In this document: piece by piece, positions 6,678 to 14,067 of the stretch
Layout of the letters: each line of letters opens with the position of its first letter
Numbering within the stretch: the stretch's first letter is position 1
From: an uncultured Bacilli bacterium
GTDB taxonomy: Bacteria > Bacillota_I > Bacilli_A > RF39 > UBA660
DNA length: 26,703 bases
Assembly: GCA_910578745.1 (NCBI GenBank)
Contig: CAJTSN010000001.1
Location: forward strand, 1-26,703
Reading direction: 5' to 3'
The notes under the pieces: generated by a model
Database searches by the model: none
Told to the model about the DNA's origin: nothing
What the model saw: only the letters and a program-made list of their open reading frames with translations
Made by a program: the position numbers and the translations under genes

Positions 6678-7813
6678 CAATCTTTCATTTTTTCATTCTC
6701 TGGAACAATAACCGTACTAACGCATTTGGTACGACTTAGTTTCTCATGAATAAGCGTTCCTTCTTTTTTTAATAAAATTTGAAAGAAAGACACAATAAAT
6801 AAAATACATTCAAATACCAAGAAAACAGAAATCAACGTAGAGAACTTAGAAGATTCAAATAGGGATTTCATTCTTGTTAGTAAAGGAACTCCATAAATAT
6901 AAACAAAGGCGAAAATACATTCACGAATCATTAATTGATACCATTTACTAGGCATATCATTCTTAGAAACGACTTGAATTTTTACTAAAAACCTACCTAT
7001 GGTATAGCCATTATATAAAATAGGTAAAAAAAGATAATACATACCAAAACCAATTCCCATTGGTACAAAAAAGGATATATTTTTTGAATAAATACGAACG
7101 CAAAAATATAGAATTAGACAAAGAAGAGAAAAAATAAAAAAGTCTATACTGAAGGCAACAAATTTCCTAGAGAAAGACACTTTCTCTCCTTTTTTATATG
7201 CCTTTTCATCCATTCTATCTCTAGAAGGGAGAAAAAAACATAAAATGGGTGTAATGAAATAGCCTAATACACCACCTAACGTATTGGTAATCAAATCATC
7301 TACATCAAAAATACGATATGGTCTAGGATAAATTCCATATAAACCAGATAGTTGTGTCAATTCAAAAAATAAGCTTAATAAGAAACTTAATAAAAGAGTT
7401 TTTGTAAATTTACATTTAAAATAATAGCGTAAATAAATTCCAAAAGGAATCGTTATAAATATATTGTATATAAACTGATAAAAGTAAGTATTTTCAAATA
7501 ATCGAGAATAAGTACTAAAATCAGTAATGTCAAAATGAATATGTTGTTGTAAATACGTAATCGCATAAAATGGTTTTAATTGAACAAAATCATTTGTATA
7601 ATTACGTACTTCTTCAATAGGAGGAAGAGGCAAAATAACAAGAAAATAAATCACAATTAAATATAAAATAAAAGAATAAATAATGGCTGTTCTAAATACC
7701 AATAAAGAACCGTACTTTTTATATTGTGATAGAACATATGGAAGTGTTAAAAGAATGGCAATGATAGGAAAAAATAAAAAAGCTGTTTTCATCGCATACA
7801 AATATGAATTCAT
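6677..7813 (-). CDS. VanZ-RDD family integral membrane protein
   Basis: A 378-aa membrane protein with two joined domains. The N-terminal VanZ-like domain (about 1-195) has five hydrophobic helices and the typical acidic end IFDVDDLITNTLGGVLGY. The C-terminal RDD domain (about 208-365) starts RKFVAFSIDFFIF, with the Arg and Asp that name the family, and contains YTIGRFLVKIQVV. VanZ proteins modify low-level glycopeptide resistance and RDD proteins are proposed transporters or envelope factors; the role of this fusion, common in Bacillota, is not established. The start has GGAG 8 bases upstream. It is a single-gene unit with a terminator. A -10 TATAAT lies about 25 bases upstream, without a clear -35. 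Confidence 0.85.
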   Translation of the reverse strand: MNSYLYAMKTAFLFFPIIAILLTLPYVLSQYKKYGSLLVFRTAIIYSFILYLIVIYFLVILPLPPIEEVRNYTNDFVQLKPFYAITYLQQHIHFDITDFSTYSRLFENTYFYQFIYNIFITIPFGIYLRYYFKCKFTKTLLLSFLLSLFFELTQLSGLYGIYPRPYRIFDVDDLITNTLGGVLGYFITPILCFFLPSRDRMDEKAYKKGEKVSFSRKFVAFSIDFFIFSLLCLILYFCVRIYSKNISFFVPMGIGFGMYYLFLPILYNGYTIGRFLVKIQVVSKNDMPSKWYQLMIRECIFAFVYIYGVPLLTRMKSLFESSKFSTLISVFLVFECILFIVSFFQILLKKEGTLIHEKLSRTKCVSTVIVPENEKMKD

Positions 7814-7853
7814 AACACCAACTCCATACTTAAATTATACTATAATTTTGAAA

Positions 7854-7876
7854 ACAAAAAAAGAGTGAAACTCTTT
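7854..7876 (-). terminator. Terminator of the rubrerythrin gene
   Basis: Stem AAAGAGT (7860-7866) / ACTCTTT (7870-7876), 3-base loop, then TTTTTTTG on the minus strand, just past the stop codon. Confidence 0.8.
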
Positions 7877-7879
7877 CGA

Positions 7880-8428
7880 TTAATAATTTTGACATCTTCT
7901 TTCAAAATAAGCTTGTGGATGTGCACAAATTGGACAAACTTTTGGAGCTTCGTTTCCAAAATGTAAGTGCCCACAGTTACGACAAATCCATACGATTTGT
8001 TCATCAGATTCGAATACCCTCTTTGTCCGAATATTATTAAGTAATGTTTTAAAGCGTTCCTCATGCTCTTTTTCAATTTTTCCTACTCCTTCAAATAAGA
8101 AAGCAATATAATCGAATCCCTCTTCTAAAGCGGTCTTAGCAAAATTCGCATACATATCTGTCCATTCTTGGTTTTCTCCACGAATAGCATCCTCTAAATT
8201 TTGCTCTGTAGTTCCTATTTCTCCTCCATTTAGAAGCTTAAACCATATTTCAGCGTGTTCCTTTTCATTAGCTGCAGCTTCTTCAAAAATAGCGCCTATT
8301 TGTTGAAGTCCTTCTTTTCTTGCTTTACTTGCAGAAAAAGTATATTTATTTCTCGCTTGTGATTCACCAGCAAATGCTGTCCACAAATTTTGTTCCGTTT
8401 TTGTACCTTTTAAATTTTTCACTTCCAT
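7880..8428 (-). CDS. rbr: Rubrerythrin
   Basis: A 182-aa cytosolic non-haem iron protein that reduces hydrogen peroxide in anaerobes using electrons from NADH via rubredoxin or similar. The N-terminal ferritin-like domain (about 1-140) supplies the di-iron ligands in AFAGESQARNKY, EEAAANEKEHAEIW, IRGENQEWTDMY and VGKIEKEHEERF. The C-terminal rubredoxin-like domain has two CxxC pairs, CRNCGH and CPICAHP, for the Fe(SCys)4 site. Length and order match classical rubrerythrin. AGGAGG lies 5 bases upstream of the ATG. It is monocistronic and divergent from the spore coat pair. No convincing PerR box was seen. Confidence 0.95.
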   Translation of the reverse strand: MEVKNLKGTKTEQNLWTAFAGESQARNKYTFSASKARKEGLQQIGAIFEEAAANEKEHAEIWFKLLNGGEIGTTEQNLEDAIRGENQEWTDMYANFAKTALEEGFDYIAFLFEGVGKIEKEHEERFKTLLNNIRTKRVFESDEQIVWICRNCGHLHFGNEAPKVCPICAHPQAYFERRCQNY

Positions 8429-8463
8429 AAGTTCCTCCTTCTTTAGCCTTCCCGACTATTACC

Positions 8464-8492
8464 ATTATATAATTGTCCCTCTTTTTTTTCAA
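8464..8492 (-). promoter_or_regulatory. Promoter of rubrerythrin
   Basis: On the minus strand, -35 TTGAAA (8487-8492), 17-base spacer, perfect -10 TATAAT (8464-8469). Confidence 0.7.
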
Positions 8493-8502
8493 GAGATTAT
8501 TT

Positions 8503-8535
8503 GGTATATTTTTACAACTTTACGTTCATGTTATA
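8503..8535 (+). promoter_or_regulatory. Possible sigma-E-type sporulation promoter
   Basis: GGTATATT (8503-8510) resembles the sigma-E -35, and CATGTTAT (8527-8534) differs from the CATACAAT -10 at a few positions. The 16-base gap is slightly long. Placement before two coat genes supports it, but the match is weak. Confidence 0.3.
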
Positions 8536-8553
8536 AAAGGAGAGGAGATTAAT

Positions 8554-8766
8554 ATGAACGAACCACCTGTAATGATTTCTACAAAAGATTTCGCTTATTT
8601 AAGCGATATGTTTGAATGGAATTTCACTGCTTCTAAGATTACTTATGATTTCGAAGAAAAAATAAAAGATCCAGAAATCAAAGAATTAGTAGGAAGGATT
8701 CATGCGATGCATGTAGGAATATGTAATAAAATAATTCAAATATTAGGAGGAACTAGAAATGAATGA
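8554..8766 (+). CDS. CotF-like small spore coat protein
   Basis: A 70-aa helical protein resembling a short version of the Coat_F (CotF-like) family: STKDFAYLSDMFEWNFTASKITYDFEEKI followed by a second helix ELVGRIHAMHVGICNKIIQIL. The start is set by GAGGAGA 7 bases upstream; the frame runs open further upstream without a ribosome site. It overlaps the next gene by 8 bases, so the pair is translated together. The inferred role is assembly of the spore coat in the mother cell. Assignment rests on family resemblance and on the clearer CotF signature of its partner. Confidence 0.65.
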   Translation: MNEPPVMISTKDFAYLSDMFEWNFTASKITYDFEEKIKDPEIKELVGRIHAMHVGICNKIIQILGGTRNE

Positions 8767-9067
8767 GAAATGTCAAAATCCTAAGACAGAAGTTCCAAAT
8801 ACAAAAGAATTAAATGATTGTGATTATTTAAATGAAATCCTTGCCTGTGAAAAAAATATGAGTGTAAATTTAACTTATGCACTCAATGAAGCAAGTAATC
8901 AAAAATTATTTGAAGAGATTTTTACCATTTTTAAAGATGTAAAAATGGCAGGGAGGGATGCCTATAATATGGCCTTTAAAAATGGATGGTACTCCCTAGA
9001 AAAGGAAAAAGAGGAAAAAATAACAGAGAAGGTAAATGAATTATCAAGTAAACTTTCTCAATTATAA
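8759..9067 (+). CDS. CotF-family spore coat protein
   Basis: A 102-aa protein matching the Coat_F pattern: DCDYLNEILACEKNMSVNLTYALNEASN (an aspartate- and leucine-rich first helix), then LFEEIFTIFKDVKMAGRDAYNMAFKNGWYSLE. It is a structural protein of the spore coat. The N-terminal 18 residues are polar and probably disordered. AGGAGG lies 8 bases upstream of the ATG, inside the previous gene. A terminator follows the stop codon, ending the two-gene operon. Confidence 0.8.
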   Translation: MNEKCQNPKTEVPNTKELNDCDYLNEILACEKNMSVNLTYALNEASNQKLFEEIFTIFKDVKMAGRDAYNMAFKNGWYSLEKEKEEKITEKVNELSSKLSQL

Positions 9068-9077
9068 AAAACGATAT

Positions 9078-9120
9078 AAAAAAAGAAGATGAAAAATTTA
9101 AAACCACCTTCTTTTTTATT
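9078..9120. terminator. Bidirectional terminator between coat operon and XRE gene
   Basis: Stem AAAAAAGAAG (9079-9088) / CTTCTTTTTT (9108-9117), T-rich on both exits. It can serve the plus-strand coat operon and the minus-strand regulator gene. Confidence 0.65.
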
Positions 9121-9177
9121 TTCTATAGAACAATAGGTTAAGACTCTCCTTTTATAGTTAAAAAAATAGAAGTTCCA

Positions 9178-9414
9178 TTATTCTTCGTCAAAGAATTTAC
9201 TCATAGGCTCATCTAATTTCCTCGCTATAATATACAAAAATTCCAAACTAAAAGTTTGATAACTACTATTTTCGATATTTGCAATTGTCCCTTCACTATA
9301 TCCGATTAAGTTCGCTAATTGTACTTGTGTTAAATGATGTTTTTTACGTAACTTTCTAATGTTTTTTCCCACGATCACATAAATATATTTATTGTCCTCT
9401 TTTTTTATTTCCAT
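9178..9414 (-). CDS. XRE-family HTH regulator (first of two)
   Basis: A 78-aa DNA-binding protein consisting of little more than a Cro/C1-type helix-turn-helix (about residues 16-70): IRKLRKKHHLTQVQLANLIGYSEGTIANIENSSYQTFSLEFLYIIARKLDEP. The start at 9414 has AGGTGG 5 bases upstream; the in-frame GTG overlapping that site is rejected. It is divergent from the small membrane protein at 9518, and two 14-bp direct repeats lie between them, so it probably controls its own promoter and that of its neighbour. A second XRE protein with the same N-terminal style lies at 9751-10002. Confidence 0.85.
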   Translation of the reverse strand: MEIKKEDNKYIYVIVGKNIRKLRKKHHLTQVQLANLIGYSEGTIANIENSSYQTFSLEFLYIIARKLDEPMSKFFDEE

Positions 9415-9443
9415 ATATACCACCTAATGTAATTATCCAAGAA

Positions 9444-9475
9444 CATTTAATATATGTGCTGCATTTAATATATGT
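9444..9475. promoter_or_regulatory. Operator-like pair of 14-bp direct repeats
   Basis: CATTTAATATATGT occurs twice without mismatch (9444-9457 and 9462-9475), start-to-start distance 18 bases, in the 103 bases between the divergent genes at 9178-9414 and 9518-9733. This is the arrangement expected for an autoregulating XRE repressor. Confidence 0.55.
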
Positions 9476-9517
9476 ACTTTCATCTTCTTAATGTTAAAAT
9501 GAAATAGGAGGTGAAAT

Positions 9518-9733
9518 ATGAAAAAAATTGGATTTATCGCACTAGCAATAATAGGAATAATTGATATAAGTTTATTTTCTTTTATTGTTCCAAAAGATCC
9601 ATTTAAGGTAATTCCTGCAATAACTGTCATGTCATTTGATAAACCTTTGTGGTTTTGTATTATGATTGGTGGCTCATTTTTATACTTACTCATTTTATAC
9701 AGTATTTTTGATTGTTTTAATCAAACAAAATAG
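9518..9733 (+). CDS. Small two-helix membrane protein
   Basis: 71 aa, not recognised. Two hydrophobic segments (about 4-24 and 44-64) are joined by a short loop containing PKDPFKVIPA; both ends carry lysines. The start is firmly set by AGGAGG 6 bases upstream. It sits between two minus-strand XRE regulator genes and shares a repeat-bearing intergenic region with the first. A membrane effector (immunity, toxin or stress peptide) under repressor control is possible, but nothing in the sequence proves it. Confidence 0.65.
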   Translation: MKKIGFIALAIIGIIDISLFSFIVPKDPFKVIPAITVMSFDKPLWFCIMIGGSFLYLLILYSIFDCFNQTK

Positions 9734-9750
9734 AAGAATTCCTGTTACAT

Positions 9751-10002
9751 TTAAATATCCGTATCATCAAAGAGTTGTCTAATATCAATATTTAAAGTAT
9801 CAGCGATTCTGCCTATGAGTACCAATGTAAAATACTTATTGGGGTTCGCACTTTCAATTTGTGATATATAGTGCATCGAAACCCCTATTTCATCAGCTAA
9901 TTCTTGTTGCGTAAGATTAGCTGATTTTCTATACTTTTTAATATTCTTCCTAACAATATCATAATAATAGTAATCATCGTGAATGTGGGATTTTTTGTTC
10001 AT
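9751..10002 (-). CDS. XRE-family HTH regulator (second of two)
   Basis: An 83-aa Cro/C1-type DNA-binding protein. The helix-turn-helix spans about residues 20-72: IKKYRKSANLTQQELADEIGVSMHYISQIESANPNKYFTLVLIGRIADTLNID. A YYYYD stretch precedes it. The start at 10002 is preceded by GGGTGGTG; an in-frame GTG three codons upstream lies within that site. It converges with the small membrane protein gene, with only 17 bases between the two stops. It differs in sequence from the regulator at 9178, so it is not a simple recent duplicate. Confidence 0.85.
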   Translation of the reverse strand: MNKKSHIHDDYYYYDIVRKNIKKYRKSANLTQQELADEIGVSMHYISQIESANPNKYFTLVLIGRIADTLNIDIRQLFDDTDI

Positions 10003-10111
10003 TTTCACCACCCACTACTATTTTATATAACTGACAGTAAGAATTCTATGCACTACCAGTTCGAATTTTGTGTTATACATTTTCATCCACACTATAAATA
10101 AAATTTGCGAA

Positions 10112-11578
10112 TTAATCCTTTACTTGTTTATAACTAATATTATACAAACTTGGTCCCTTTATACAATTCCCATCTAAATCAAAACGAGAAGCATGACATG
10201 GACAATCCCAAGTTTTCTCAATTTCATTAAAAATAAGCTCACATCCCATATGAGGACATTTTGTATAAACCATATGTTTTTTTCCATCTTCATAAATTGC
10301 CACTTTTTTCCCATGAATCGTTTTAAAAGTTAATTGACTAGGATACCAAGGCTTAGATACTTTCACTTTATTTTCAATATAACCTTTCGCATTTTTCAGC
10401 ATATTTCCTGTATACGCTTTCATTTTAGCCTTACCATTTTTTCGTAAAGGATCAAATAAAATATCATATTCTGTTTTCTTTCCTAAAATTGCATTTTTTA
10501 TTATATAAGAAGCAATGGTTGCATTTGTCATTCCCCATGTATTATATCCAGTTGCTAAAAAGAGATTTTCTTTTATAGCACCAATAAGAGGCAAATGATC
10601 AAAAGTAATTAAATCCTCATTTGACCATAAATAGGAAATAGAAACATTCATTTTTTTTGCTTCCATCATAATAGATGCGAAATTATGAATGCTATCTACA
10701 TTATTACAACTAGGATGTGAATTTGACAAATAAATAAGATAATGCTCTTTTTCTTTATAATAACGAACAGACTTTGTTGGTACAGTGCTTGTTATCAATG
10801 TATTTTTTTTATACTCATCGATTTTACTAGCTAAAACATAAGATTTTTCTGGATAGGTTTTAATTGGCATAAAATAAGGGAATAAGAAAAAAGGATAGTG
10901 ACAGGCTAGAATAACATATTTTGCCTTAATTTGATTCTCTTTTGTATTACAAATATAAAAAGATTTTTCTGATTTTATCTTATAAATTTCTGTATTTTCA
11001 TAAATAGACATATTTTCTTTAACGAGATTTACTAACGAATATACATATTTTAAAGGATGAAAAATAGCTGTATCTTTTACATGAATTGCATAGATACTTT
11101 TTAAAGGAAAAGGAATATCTTTACTCGTCTCAACGGTTTGTCCTAGGCTAGATAAAATCGATTTTTCTTTTCGAATGGCTTGTATTTCTTGTTCTTTATC
11201 CGTAAAAACATATGAAGAAACCTTCTCAAAATTGCAATCTATTTTTTCTTTTTGAACAATATCTTTTACCATCTTTATTGCATATCTTTGTGATTTTAAA
11301 TAAAGAGCCGCTTCTTCATAAGAATAATTTTCTTCTATTGTTGTATAAATTGTTTCTTGTAAATAATTGAGTTTCCCCGTCGTTTTAGAAGTAACACCTA
11401 AACCAATCTGATTCCTTTCTACCAAACATACTTTTAAAGATGTATCTTTTAACTGATATGCACAAGATACGCCTGTTATCCCACCACCTATAATTAAAAC
11501 GTCCACTTCTAAATCTTTTTTTAAATTCTCGAAATGAAATGGTTTTACCTCCTGTAACCAAATGCTTTTATTCTCCAC
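10112..11578 (-). CDS. FAD-dependent oxidoreductase with C-terminal Rieske domain (YhfW-like)
   Basis: About 488 aa. The N-terminal DAO-type FAD domain has the dinucleotide motif DVLIIGGGITG close to the start and VERNQIGLGVTSKTTGKL, as in the glycine-oxidase-like group. Near the end of that domain are DLITFDHLPLIGA and LFLATGYNTWGMTNA. The last 90 residues form a Rieske 2Fe-2S domain with CPH and, 15 residues later, CPCH, giving the two Cys and two His ligands. The same architecture occurs in B. subtilis YhfW; the substrate is unknown. GTG at 11578 lies 4 bases beyond GGTGAT and is preferred; ATGs at 11605, 11590 and 11584 lack good spacing. It is close behind the gene ending at 11616 and probably co-transcribed. 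Confidence 0.85.
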   Translation of the reverse strand: MENKSIWLQEVKPFHFENLKKDLEVDVLIIGGGITGVSCAYQLKDTSLKVCLVERNQIGLGVTSKTTGKLNYLQETIYTTIEENYSYEEAALYLKSQRYAIKMVKDIVQKEKIDCNFEKVSSYVFTDKEQEIQAIRKEKSILSSLGQTVETSKDIPFPLKSIYAIHVKDTAIFHPLKYVYSLVNLVKENMSIYENTEIYKIKSEKSFYICNTKENQIKAKYVILACHYPFFLFPYFMPIKTYPEKSYVLASKIDEYKKNTLITSTVPTKSVRYYKEKEHYLIYLSNSHPSCNNVDSIHNFASIMMEAKKMNVSISYLWSNEDLITFDHLPLIGAIKENLFLATGYNTWGMTNATIASYIIKNAILGKKTEYDILFDPLRKNGKAKMKAYTGNMLKNAKGYIENKVKVSKPWYPSQLTFKTIHGKKVAIYEDGKKHMVYTKCPHMGCELIFNEIEKTWDCPCHASRFDLDGNCIKGPSLYNISYKQVKD

Positions 11579-11615
11579 GTACATCACCATTTTTAGTATG
11601 CACATTCTTTTTCAT

Positions 11616-12230
11616 TTAAAACGAAAAAGCATCTTTTTTATTAATATTTGAATCAAACATTTTTTCTATTTTTTTTACGATAGACTCTATTTCATTAAAA
11701 CTATCATAAAAAATCGTATTTGTATAGGACTCTAAAGTACATTCATTCGCACTTACAGTTTCCCCTCTAACTCTAAAAAATTCTACATAATAACGGCTAT
11801 AATCAAGATATTTATTCGAACATGCTTCATATTCTTCTACATTTTGAATAAGAACTTCAATTTCATCTATAAAATATATATTTTTCATATCACGAGTAAT
11901 TATTATAATCGATGGCTTTTCTGTATACAGTTCTGAGGTTTCTACTGTTTTATAATAAGAAAAAATTAAATAGTTTCCATGAATACAAATTTGAAAAGGA
12001 AAAAAAATAGTTAAGAATTCAGCATATGTTCTATTAGCATCTAAGTCGTCTATCAATTTATTTAGATTGCTTAAAAGTTTGTTCTTTTTCTCACTGTCAG
12101 TGCAATCTACTACCTTCATAGAAATTCTGCGTAAATCTTCTAAAATCACTTTGTGATATTCAAAAAACAGATTTTCTTCCTCAATTTCCATTCCATTTTC
12201 ATATTTTAATGAAATATCAATATCATTCAT
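11616..12230 (-). CDS. Hypothetical protein
   Basis: 204 aa, not recognised. The N-terminal half is helical and acidic (NLFFEYHKVILEDLRRISMKVV). The centre holds beta-like hydrophobic strands (FLTIFFPFQICIHGNYLIFSYY, KPSIIIITRDMKNIYFI), and the C-terminus is a charged helix. There is no signal peptide, membrane segment or obvious catalytic motif. AAGGAG lies 9 bases upstream of the ATG. It immediately precedes the Rieske oxidoreductase and is likely its operon partner. Confidence 0.6.
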   Translation of the reverse strand: MNDIDISLKYENGMEIEEENLFFEYHKVILEDLRRISMKVVDCTDSEKKNKLLSNLNKLIDDLDANRTYAEFLTIFFPFQICIHGNYLIFSYYKTVETSELYTEKPSIIIITRDMKNIYFIDEIEVLIQNVEEYEACSNKYLDYSRYYVEFFRVRGETVSANECTLESYTNTIFYDSFNEIESIVKKIEKMFDSNINKKDAFSF

Positions 12231-12296
12231 AACAACACACTCCTTAAATCATTTTTCCATTATGAATGATGATGGAACTAGGTCTTAATTTCTAGT

Positions 12297-12668
12297 TTAC
12301 TCTAAATATCCATCGACTCGTTCCTTTAAAAGAAAATAACGATTTTTTACATTTTCATTTTTAAGTAAATCACTTCTTTTTTTATATACTGCTTGTTCAT
12401 AAGGAATTACTTTCTCTAAAAAATTTTCTTTTGTTAAATCCACAATTTCCTTATTTACAATATTAAAATAGTGTGCTTTTCCCTCTATATAACACTTTTT
12501 AATATTTCCTTTAAAATAATCATAAATTAGTATAGAAGTCACTGCATCTTGTCCAATACTAGGATTTTTAAAACTCCATAAATGCACCTCTTTTGGATAA
12601 CAAGTTTCCTTACACCATGACTCTTTTATAGCATAAATGACTTCTTCCAAAGTATACTCTCTATCCAT
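12297..12668 (-). CDS. YunG-like family protein
   Basis: A 123-aa soluble protein resembling the YunG family of Bacillota. The clue is the segment WSFKNPSIGQDAVTSILIYDYFKGNIKKC (about residues 26-54), close to the family pattern W-S-x-x-N-P-x-x-G-Q-C-x-V-T. The cysteine I remember for that pattern is Asp41 here. Function of the family is not known to me. The ribosome site GAGGTGG is 4 bases upstream of the ATG. It is separated from the downstream unknown gene by 66 bases and from the cotJ operon upstream by a terminator. Confidence 0.55.
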   Translation of the reverse strand: MDREYTLEEVIYAIKESWCKETCYPKEVHLWSFKNPSIGQDAVTSILIYDYFKGNIKKCYIEGKAHYFNIVNKEIVDLTKENFLEKVIPYEQAVYKKRSDLLKNENVKNRYFLLKERVDGYLE

Positions 12669-12693
12669 TCTCCCACCTCACTTATTTTCCCAC

Positions 12694-12722
12694 AAAAAAG
12701 CCAATTATACAATTGGTTTTTT
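12694..12722 (-). terminator. Terminator of the cotJ operon
   Basis: Perfect 6-bp core stem CCAATT (12701-12706) / AATTGG (12711-12716), extended by A/T pairs, followed on the minus strand by CTTTTTTG. It lies just downstream of the cotJC stop codon. Confidence 0.75.
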
Positions 12723-12726
12723 ACAA

Positions 12727-13299
12727 TTATTTGTCAATACGTTGGATTTTGCTTTTTAAATAATAATCACGTAATTCTTTAAACCGTTGATAGTGAACCA
12801 CTTCTCTTTGTCTTAAAAAAGAAAGTGGACCTAAAACATCTTTATCATTTGTCATATCCATTAAATGCTCGTAAGTCGCACGGGCACGTTGTTCCGCAGC
12901 CATATCACTTTCAATATCAGCAATAAAATCTCCACTCGCTTCAATATAGGCAGTTGTAAATGGAACCCCATTTGGATCATTTGGGAATAAAGCACTATCA
13001 TGCATTGCAAAATGTCCACCTAAACCTGCTTTTTTTAAATCTTCAATCGTTGCTCCTTGCATTAATTGATGAATCATAGAAGCAATTATTTCCAAATGGG
13101 CAATTTCTTCAGTTGCAATATCAGAAAGTAAAGCTTTTCCCTTATCATCTGGCATTGTATATCTTTGATTCATGTAACGTAAACATGCGGCAAGTTCACT
13201 ATCTGGCCCACCATATTGCGCAAGTAGTGCCTTTGCCATTAATAAATCCCTATTTTTAATATTTACAGGATATTGTAATTTTTTTTCATATTTCCACAT
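12727..13299 (-). CDS. cotJC: Spore coat protein CotJC, manganese-catalase family
   Basis: A 190-aa ferritin-like protein of the Mn-catalase family, found in the spore coat. Metal-binding helices are visible: DSELAACLRYMNQRY, DIATEEIAHLEIIASMIHQL (E-x-x-H), DIESDMAAEQRARATYEHLM and FLRQREVVHYQRFKEL (E-x-x-H). It normally acts with CotJA and CotJB, may scavenge hydrogen peroxide, and is made under sigma-E control in B. subtilis. The ATG lies 9 bases after the stop codon of the upstream cotJAB gene, with AGGAGG bridging the gap. Length is normal for the family. Confidence 0.93.
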   Translation of the reverse strand: MWKYEKKLQYPVNIKNRDLLMAKALLAQYGGPDSELAACLRYMNQRYTMPDDKGKALLSDIATEEIAHLEIIASMIHQLMQGATIEDLKKAGLGGHFAMHDSALFPNDPNGVPFTTAYIEASGDFIADIESDMAAEQRARATYEHLMDMTNDKDVLGPLSFLRQREVVHYQRFKELRDYYLKSKIQRIDK

Positions 13300-13308
13300 A
13301 GTAACCTC

Positions 13309-13746
13309 CTACATTTTTTCCCAAGGCCAAGGTTGATTATCCCATGCCCATGGATATACTGTATTTGCCTCACTATTTACAACAAGCGGACCATACATTT
13401 TTTGGTATTGTTCCATTACCTTATTTGCCTCTTTATTGTAATTAGCAAAAGCTTCTATCATATCCTTATCCTTTGGATAAATATCCAAATATAAACTAAT
13501 ATCATGTGCTGCAAAGCAAAGTGCATCAAGATACATTAACATCTCTTCTCTTTCATTTTTTGGTTCTAAATTGATAGGACCATTCACCTTATATCCATTA
13601 TATAAATTAGGAAACATATTCCCTCTTATAAATCCTTGATATGGATCATATAATTTTTTCGCATCTGCATCCTCTGTAAACATTGGCTGATTATAATTAT
13701 TATTTGTATAATTATAATAGTCTAAAGAATTTGAATATTGATTCAT
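13309..13746 (-). CDS. cotJB: Fused CotJA-CotJB spore coat protein
   Basis: A 145-aa protein that joins two normally separate coat proteins. Residues about 25-60 (KLYDPYQGFIRGNMFPNLYNGYK) match the core of CotJA, where a proline-rich start and GTLWPALY-like segment are typical. Residues about 63-145 match CotJB: REEMLMYLDALCFAAHDISLYLDIYPKDKDMIEAF, then YGPL and the Trp-rich end YPWAWDNQPWPWE. The Asn/Tyr-rich first 23 residues belong to neither. It lies directly before cotJC in the usual cotJA-B-C order. GAGGAGG is 7 bases upstream of the ATG. There is no internal stop or frameshift between the two halves. CotJ proteins interact and co-deposit in the coat. Confidence 0.88.
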   Translation of the reverse strand: MNQYSNSLDYYNYTNNNYNQPMFTEDADAKKLYDPYQGFIRGNMFPNLYNGYKVNGPINLEPKNEREEMLMYLDALCFAAHDISLYLDIYPKDKDMIEAFANYNKEANKVMEQYQKMYGPLVVNSEANTVYPWAWDNQPWPWEKM

Positions 13747-13852
13747 AGTTCTTCCTCCTCTACTTTAGAATATGGAACTAGGAAAATTATGTATAGGTAA
13801 TTGTCTAAATTAAAACATTTTAAAATCATTTTAAAAATTTTACTAAAAAAGG

Positions 13853-13881
13853 TTGCGAAATACTCTAGAACTTGTTAAAAT
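13853..13881 (+). promoter_or_regulatory. Promoter of tRNA-His
   Basis: -35 TTGCGA (13853-13858), 17-base spacer, -10 TAAAAT (13876-13881), 16 bases before the tRNA. Confidence 0.6.
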
Positions 13882-13897
13882 ATGTATGTATTGAGAT

Positions 13898-13974
13898 GGC
13901 GTTCTTGGTGAAGCGGTTAACACACCTGACTGTGACTCAGGCATGCATGGGTTCGATCCCCATAGAGCGCCCCA
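13898..13974 (+). tRNA. tRNA-His (GUG anticodon)
   Basis: Cloverleaf with anticodon stem CCTGA/TCAGG and loop CTGTGAC (anticodon GTG). The T arm is ATGGGTTCGATCCCCAT. The extra G at -1 (13898), characteristic of tRNA-His, faces C73 (13971), and CCA is encoded. An IS1182-family element interrupts its downstream terminator region. Confidence 0.95.
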
Positions 13975-14016
13975 TATTGAATTTTACGCACTCCTTTGTG
14001 CGAAGATAAAATTAAA

Positions 14017-14043
14017 AGTTCATAATACTTGATATTATGGACT
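14017..14043 (+). repeat. Left copy of 27-bp target duplication (terminator hairpin without U-run)
   Basis: Identical to 15713-15739 and lying directly outside the IS terminal repeat. It is itself an inverted repeat: GTTCATAATA (14018-14027) against TATTATGGAC (14033-14042) with one mismatch. It is followed by the IS end instead of T residues, so it no longer forms a standard terminator. A second small hairpin, CGCAC/GTGCG (13987-14002), lies between it and the tRNA. Confidence 0.85.
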
Positions 14044-14067
14044 CAGACTGTTGACAAAGTGGTATGT

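Noticed and set aside
9433..9693. Minus-strand 86-codon frame opposite the small membrane protein gene
   Set aside because: No ribosome site. The plus-strand gene at 9518 has a perfect AGGAGG and a sensible two-helix product, and the minus frame also covers the operator-like repeats.
13747..13852. Sigma-E promoter for the cotJ operon
   Set aside because: CATATTCT-like and ATACATA-like elements exist upstream of 13746, but neither spacing nor sequence is convincing.
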